Origin: JBJXHN01 sp046233135
Lineage (GTDB): Bacteria > Pseudomonadota > Alphaproteobacteria > Rhodospirillales > Rhodospirillaceae
Reading direction: 5' to 3'
NCBI GenBank assembly: GCA_046233135.1
Contig: JBJXHN010000004.1
Coordinates: forward strand, 682,001-746,000
DNA length: 64,000 nucleotides
Shown here in pieces: positions 60,192-64,000 of this stretch (positions are counted from its first letter, which is position 1; every line of letters begins with the position of its first letter). A model generated the notes under the pieces. That model ran no database searches. It saw only the letters and a list, made by a program, of their open reading frames with translations, and was not told the DNA's origin. The position numbers and the translations under genes are program-made.

Positions 60192-60205
60192 GTGATGATG
60201 ATCAC
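60192..60205 (-). promoter_or_regulatory. GTGAT-N4-ATCAC box upstream of the 49-residue peptide gene
   Basis: A perfect 5+5 inverted repeat 77 bp before the start codon. TCTCTCC (60166-60160) and TCTCAGAA (60138-60131) follow as in the two RTX promoters. Confidence 0.7.
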
Positions 60206-60275
60206 GTGAGTGTTTCTTTTTTGTAAAGATTTGACCTTTGGTGGGGCGGGTATCCCATAACGGGTGTCGGCATAA

Positions 60276-60310
60276 AGAAAACCGCCCGGCCTTCTGGAAG
60301 ACCGGGCGGT
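60276..60310 (-). terminator. Rho-independent terminator of cysD-cysNC
   Basis: ACCGCCCGG / CCGGGCGGT (9-bp stem, 12-base loop) followed on the minus strand by TTTCTTT, 43 bp after the cysNC stop. Confidence 0.85.
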
Positions 60311-60352
60311 GAAGATGGCCTCCCCCTCGAATGAGGGGGGGGGGAGAGGGGG

Positions 60353-62269
60353 TCAGTCCTCCGCCGGCTCCAGGAAGCCCCGTCCCTTGAGGTAGGCGAG
60401 GATCAGTTCCACGGCCTGTTCCGGTGATGTGACGGCGGTGTCGATGGTCAGTTCCGGGTTCTCGGGCTCTTCGTAGGGGGCGTCGATGCCGGTGAAGTTC
60501 TTGATCTTGCCGGCCTTCGCCTTCTTGTAGAGCCCCTTGGGGTCCCGTTCTTCGCACAGGTCGACGCTGGCCTTGACGTAGATTTCGACGAAGGCGTCCT
60601 CGCCCACGTGGTTGCGGGCCATGGTGCGTTCGCTGCGGTAGGGCGAGATGAACGAGACCAGGGTGATCAGCCCGGCATCGGCCATCAGCACCGACACCTC
60701 GGTGACGCGCCGGATGTTTTCCACCCGGTCCTGTTCGGTGAAGCCCAGGTCCTTGTTCAGGCCGTGGCGGACGTTGTCGCCGTCCAGGATGTAGGTATGC
60801 CGGCCTTCGGCGTGCAGGCGGCGTTCCAGCAGGTTGGCGATGGTCGACTTGCCCGCTCCGGACAGGCCGGTCAGCCACAGAACGGCGGGCTTCTGTCCCT
60901 TCATGCGCGCCCGCTGGGGCCGGTCGACTTCCAGGTGCTGCCAGACCAGGTTGGAGCCGCGCCACAGCGAGAAGGCCAGCATGCCTGCGCCGACGGTGGC
61001 GTTGGTCAGGCGGTCGATCAGGATGAAGCTGCCCGTCGCCCGGTTATCCTTGTAGGGATCGAAGGGGATGGAGCGGTCCAGCGACAGGTTGACCACGCCC
61101 ACGTCGTTCATGGTCAGGGTCCGCGCCGGCTTTTCCTCCAGGGTGTTGACGTCGATGCGATGCTTGATCCCGGAGACCTGGCCGCGCACCTGGGTCGGAC
61201 CGAAGCGCAGCAGATATTCGCGCCCGGGCATCATGGCCCGCTGGTCCATCCAGATCACGTGGGCGTTGAACTGGTCGGCCATTTCCGGCTGGTCTTCGGT
61301 CTTGACCAGCATGTCCCCCCGGGACACGTCGATCTCGTCGTTCAGGCAGATGGTCACGGCCTGCCCGCAGACGGCCGTTTCCAGCGCGCCATCCTTGGTG
61401 ACGATGGATTTGACCGTCGACTTCTGGCCGCTGGGCAGGGACGAGATCGCATCGCCCACCGACACCTCGCCGCCGACGATGGTGCCGGAAAAGCCCCGGA
61501 AGTCCAGGTTCGGCCGGTTGACCCACTGCACCGGGAAGCGGAAGGGCAGCATGTGGTCGTCGGTGGCGGCGTCGATGGCTTCCAGGAACGGCAGCAGGGC
61601 GGGGCCGCTGTACCACGGCATGGTGCCCGTGGCCGGCTGCACCACGTTGTCGCCTTCCAGGGCGGAAATGGGAATGCAGGTGACGCTGTCGATCCCCGCC
61701 TTGGCGGCCACGGGGCGATAGTCGGCGACGATGCGGTCGAAGACCTCTTTATCGTAGCCCACCAGGTCCATCTTGTTGACCGCGACCACCACCTTGCGGA
61801 TGCCCATCAGGCCGACGATGCAGGTGTGGCGCCGGGTCTGGGTGATCACGCCCTTGCGGGCATCCACCAGCAGAATGGCCACCTGGGCGGTCGAGGCGGC
61901 GGTGCACATGTTGCGGGTGTACTGCTCGTGTCCCGGCGAGTCGGCGATGATGAACTTGCGCTTGTCCGTGGCGAAATAGCGGTAGGCCACGTCGATGGTG
62001 ATGCCCTGTTCGCGTTCGGCCTGCAGGCCATCGAGTAACAGGGCGTAATCGATGCGGCCGGCCCCGGTGGTGCCGACGGCCTGGCTGTCGCGCTCCAGGG
62101 CCACCATCAGGTCGTCGAAGACCATCTTGCAGTCATACAGCAGGCGGCCGATCAGGGTGCTTTTGCCGTCGTCGACGCTGCCGCAGGTCAGAATCCGCAG
62201 CAGGCCCTTCGCCTCGTGATTTTGCAGGTATTCCTCCACCTGCCGGGCGGTCTGGCTGAGGGCGGTCAT
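60353..62269 (-). CDS. cysNC: Bifunctional sulfate adenylyltransferase large subunit / APS kinase
   Basis: A 638-residue fusion. The N-terminal GTPase (CysN) has G-S-V-D-D-G-K-S-T-L-I-G, D-S-P-G-H-E-Q-Y and N-K-M-D, and drives APS synthesis with CysD. From about residue 455 it is APS kinase (CysC), with L-S-G-A-G-K-S-T-I-A-N and D-G-D-N-V-R-H-G. Together with CysD it makes PAPS from sulfate and two ATP plus GTP. It starts one base after the cysD stop. NodQ of rhizobia has the same fusion, but nothing here suggests Nod-factor sulfation. Confidence 0.96.
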   Translation of the reverse strand: MTALSQTARQVEEYLQNHEAKGLLRILTCGSVDDGKSTLIGRLLYDCKMVFDDLMVALERDSQAVGTTGAGRIDYALLLDGLQAEREQGITIDVAYRYFATDKRKFIIADSPGHEQYTRNMCTAASTAQVAILLVDARKGVITQTRRHTCIVGLMGIRKVVVAVNKMDLVGYDKEVFDRIVADYRPVAAKAGIDSVTCIPISALEGDNVVQPATGTMPWYSGPALLPFLEAIDAATDDHMLPFRFPVQWVNRPNLDFRGFSGTIVGGEVSVGDAISSLPSGQKSTVKSIVTKDGALETAVCGQAVTICLNDEIDVSRGDMLVKTEDQPEMADQFNAHVIWMDQRAMMPGREYLLRFGPTQVRGQVSGIKHRIDVNTLEEKPARTLTMNDVGVVNLSLDRSIPFDPYKDNRATGSFILIDRLTNATVGAGMLAFSLWRGSNLVWQHLEVDRPQRARMKGQKPAVLWLTGLSGAGKSTIANLLERRLHAEGRHTYILDGDNVRHGLNKDLGFTEQDRVENIRRVTEVSVLMADAGLITLVSFISPYRSERTMARNHVGEDAFVEIYVKASVDLCEERDPKGLYKKAKAGKIKNFTGIDAPYEEPENPELTIDTAVTSPEQAVELILAYLKGRGFLEPAED

Positions 62270-62270
62270 C

Positions 62271-63161
62271 CTAGAAATATCCTTCCTGCTTCTTCAACTC
62301 CATGGACGCGGACTGATCGTGGTCGATCAGCCGGCCGGCCCGTTCGGAGGTGCGCGCCACCATCATCTCGCCGATCACTTCCAGCAGAGAGGTGGCCGTG
62401 CTTTCGATGCCCGCGGTCAGCGGATAACAGCCCAGGGTGCGGAAGCGCACCGACTTCATTTGCGGGGTTTCCCCGGGCTGCAGCGGCAGGCGGTCGTCGT
62501 CGACCATGATGATCTGGCCGTCCCGTTCCACCACCGGACGCTCTTTCGAGAAATAGAGCGGCACCACGGGGATCTGTTCGCGCATGATGTAGAGCCAGAT
62601 ATCCAGTTCGGTCCAGTTGGACAGGGGGAAGACGCGCACGCTTTCGCTCTTGTTGACCCGGCCGTTGTAGATGTTCCACAGCTCCGGCCGCTGGTTCTTC
62701 GGGTCCCAGCGATTGTTACCGTCGCGGAAGGAGAACACGCGTTCCTTGGCCCGCGATTTTTCCTCGTCGCGGCGCGCCCCGCCGATCACCCCGTCGAACC
62801 CGCCTTCGGCCAGCGCGGCGCGCAGGGCGGCCGTCTTCATGATATCCGTATAGGCCGACCCGTGCGTGAAGGGGCTGACACCGTCTTCCACCGCTTCTTC
62901 ATTGCGGTGAACGATCAGATTCAGCCCCTCTTCCTCCACCCGCCGGTCGCGGAAGGCGATCATCTCGCGAAACTTCCAGGTGGTGTCGATGTGGAGAAAG
63001 GGAAACGGCGGCCGCGACGGATAGAACGCCTTCAGGGCCAGGTGCATCAGCACCGACGAATCCTTGCCGATGGAATACATCAGCACCGGATTGCGGAACT
63101 GGGCGACGGTTTCCCGCAGGATATGGATGCTCTCGGCTTCCAGGGTGTCCAGATGCTTCAC
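62271..63161 (-). CDS. cysD: Sulfate adenylyltransferase small subunit
   Basis: A 296-residue PP-loop ATP pyrophosphatase that forms APS with CysN. The motif Y-S-I-G-K-D-S-S-V-L is the PP-loop (about 38-48), with R-R-D-E-E-K-S-R-A-K-E-R and the C-terminal K-K-Q-E-G-Y-F typical of CysD. The start is a GTG at 63161 giving V-K-H-L-D-T-L-E-A-E-S-I, the family's normal N-terminus; upstream codons are not conserved. It is divergent from nifE. The promoter is not obvious. Confidence 0.95.
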   Translation of the reverse strand: MKHLDTLEAESIHILRETVAQFRNPVLMYSIGKDSSVLMHLALKAFYPSRPPFPFLHIDTTWKFREMIAFRDRRVEEEGLNLIVHRNEEAVEDGVSPFTHGSAYTDIMKTAALRAALAEGGFDGVIGGARRDEEKSRAKERVFSFRDGNNRWDPKNQRPELWNIYNGRVNKSESVRVFPLSNWTELDIWLYIMREQIPVVPLYFSKERPVVERDGQIIMVDDDRLPLQPGETPQMKSVRFRTLGCYPLTAGIESTATSLLEVIGEMMVARTSERAGRLIDHDQSASMELKKQEGYF

Positions 63162-63349
63162 GCGCGCCTCGTCACTGCAAGAGGGGTCGGTCGACCGGTC
63201 CGGTGCGGTCGGTACCGGTGGGCCTACGCCAAAAAGGGGTGGCGGGTAAATAGGGGGCTTCCCGTCGGGACGCAACAAAAAACACACTAATGATGTGGTG
63301 AGAAATTTTATATTACATATAAAAAATGTTTTATTTGGCTTCGGCGGCT

Positions 63350-63382
63350 TGTCGCAAAGGCGACATTGTCCGACACCTGACA
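63350..63382 (+). promoter_or_regulatory. Two NifA upstream activator sites for nifE
   Basis: TGT-N10-ACA at 63350-63365 and 63367-63382, one base apart. The first has TGTCG-N6-CGACA symmetry (TGTCGC / GCGACA). They lie in the 338-bp cysD-nifE interval, whose other half is AT-rich with no visible gene. Confidence 0.85.
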
Positions 63383-63389
63383 GCTGGAA

Positions 63390-63403
63390 TTGATCCCGGT
63401 CAA
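63390..63403. promoter_or_regulatory. FNR/FixK-like site between the NifA sites and the nifE promoter
   Basis: TTGAT-N4-GTCAA differs from the anaerobox TTGAT-N4-ATCAA at one base. A weak candidate for extra oxygen control. Confidence 0.3.
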
Positions 63404-63438
63404 AGGCTGTTTTCCGTAAAATCAAAGCATTAGAAAAT

Positions 63439-63454
63439 TGGCATTATCCTTGCT
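63439..63454 (+). promoter_or_regulatory. Sigma-54 promoter of nifE
   Basis: TGGCAT, five bases, TTGCT: the same -24/-12 variant as nifB, 45 bp before the nifE start. Confidence 0.9.
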
Positions 63455-63499
63455 TGCGATGGGGCAGGCAGTGTCCCCCCACAGGCCATGGAGAATGCG

Positions 63500-64000
63500 A
63501 TGTTCACCGACAAGATCGCCAGCGTCTTCAACGAGCCGGACTGCGAGACGAATCGCAATAAGACCGATGCGGAAAAGAAGAAGGGCTGCACCATCAAAGG
63601 GCTGACTCCCGGTGCGGCGGCTGGCGGCTGTGCGTTTGACGGCGCCAAGATTGCCCTGCAGCCGATCACCGATGTGGTGCACCTGGTCCATGGCCCCATT
63701 GCCTGTGAAGGCAACAGCTGGGACACCCGCAATACCGGCTCCAGCGGGCCGATGATCTACCGCTGGGGCTTCACCACCGACATGAGCGAGATGGACATCA
63801 TCCACGGCGGCGAGAAGAAGCTGTGGAAGGCCATCAAGGAAGCCATCGCCCGCTATAATCCGCCGGCGGTCTTCGTCTACCAGACCTGCGTGCCCGCGCT
63901 GATCGGCGACGACATCGAAACCGTGTGCAAGACCGCCACTGAACGCCTGGGCGTGCCGGTGGTGCCGGTGATGGCCCCGGGCTTCGCCGGGTCGAAGAAC
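63500..64000 (+). CDS. nifE: FeMo-co scaffold protein NifE, 3' end beyond window
   Basis: The first 167 residues of NifE, the alpha-like half of the NifEN scaffold on which FeMo-co matures. The start has K-K-K-G-C-T-I-K-G-L-T-P-G-A-A-A-G-G-C-A-F-D, followed by V-H-G-P-I-A-C-E-G-N-S-W-D-T-R and Y-Q-T-C-V-P-A-L-I-G-D-D-I, the cysteine sites equivalent to the NifD P-cluster positions. ATG 63500 follows GGAGAATGCG. nifN is presumably next. The gene is open at the window end. Confidence 0.97.
   Translation, partial: MFTDKIASVFNEPDCETNRNKTDAEKKKGCTIKGLTPGAAAGGCAFDGAKIALQPITDVVHLVHGPIACEGNSWDTRNTGSSGPMIYRWGFTTDMSEMDIIHGGEKKLWKAIKEAIARYNPPAVFVYQTCVPALIGDDIETVCKTATERLGVPVVPVMAPGFAGSKN

Noticed and set aside
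60353..63161. NodPQ-type role (Nod-factor sulfation) for the cysD-cysNC pair
   Set aside because: The CysN-CysC fusion is shared with NodQ, but no nod genes or sulfotransferase are present; ordinary sulfate assimilation is sufficient.

Overview
The window is about 64 kb of high-GC alphaproteobacterial DNA. CcrM with GANTC sites, a CheZ of the alphaproteobacterial type, an oxygen-sensitive NifA, draT/draG divergent from nifHDK, and a probable rhodoquinone gene (rquA) together point to the Rhodospirillales (Rhodospirillum/Azospirillum relatives). The genus cannot be fixed from sequence alone.

1-6.2 kb holds an envelope lipid/glycan group: two GT39-like membrane proteins with a degenerate catalytic motif, two PAP2 phosphatases, a GT4-like glycosyltransferase behind a sigma-54-type promoter, and a GNAT acetyltransferase. 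6.2-10.1 kb holds tlpA-like, argH, a small lipoprotein and lysA. 10.3-17 kb holds a Cache chemoreceptor, ccrM (with ten GANTC sites packed into about 200 bp upstream), cheZ and a soluble multi-PAS histidine kinase. 17.1-23.3 kb is one 2071-residue STAND NTPase with an N-terminal PD-(D/E)xK-like nuclease domain, most like an Avs/AVAST antiphage protein.

23.6-39.2 kb is mixed: a CHASE4-type GGDEF/EAL protein, pncA, an ACT-domain protein, nifA, an IS630 fragment, tRNA-Gly, fabI, a PAS protein, rquA, a COQ10-like protein, a LuxR response regulator, a degenerate EAL-CBS-GGDEF protein, elbB and an M32 carboxypeptidase.

39.4-64 kb is a nitrogen-fixation region broken by unrelated genes. An RTX protein is divergent from nifB-fdx-LRV-nifZ-nifT-SIR2-like-nifO-like. 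After a methyltransferase, a GIY-YIG gene, a DUF2239 gene, egtBD, a PfkB kinase and a GT2 come draG, draT, nifHDK, a second RTX protein, a 49-residue peptide, cysD-cysNC and the start of nifE. nifH, nifB and nifE each have a -24/-12 promoter and a pair of TGT-N10-ACA NifA sites. The 5'-proximal genes therefore form one NifA regulon, with DraT/DraG controlling nitrogenase reductase by ADP-ribosylation and cysDNC close by for sulfur activation.

The most unusual signals are: (a) the GANTC array before ccrM; (b) three genes inside the nif region, two RTX proteins and one 49-residue peptide, that share a promoter layout (GTGAT-N4-ATCAC box, then TCTCTYC, then TCTCAGAA at near-constant spacing), two of which also share an N-terminal IPFNY[FY]EFLDDMY module; and (c) the Avs-like gene followed, in the same frame after its TAG, by an 81-codon open frame.
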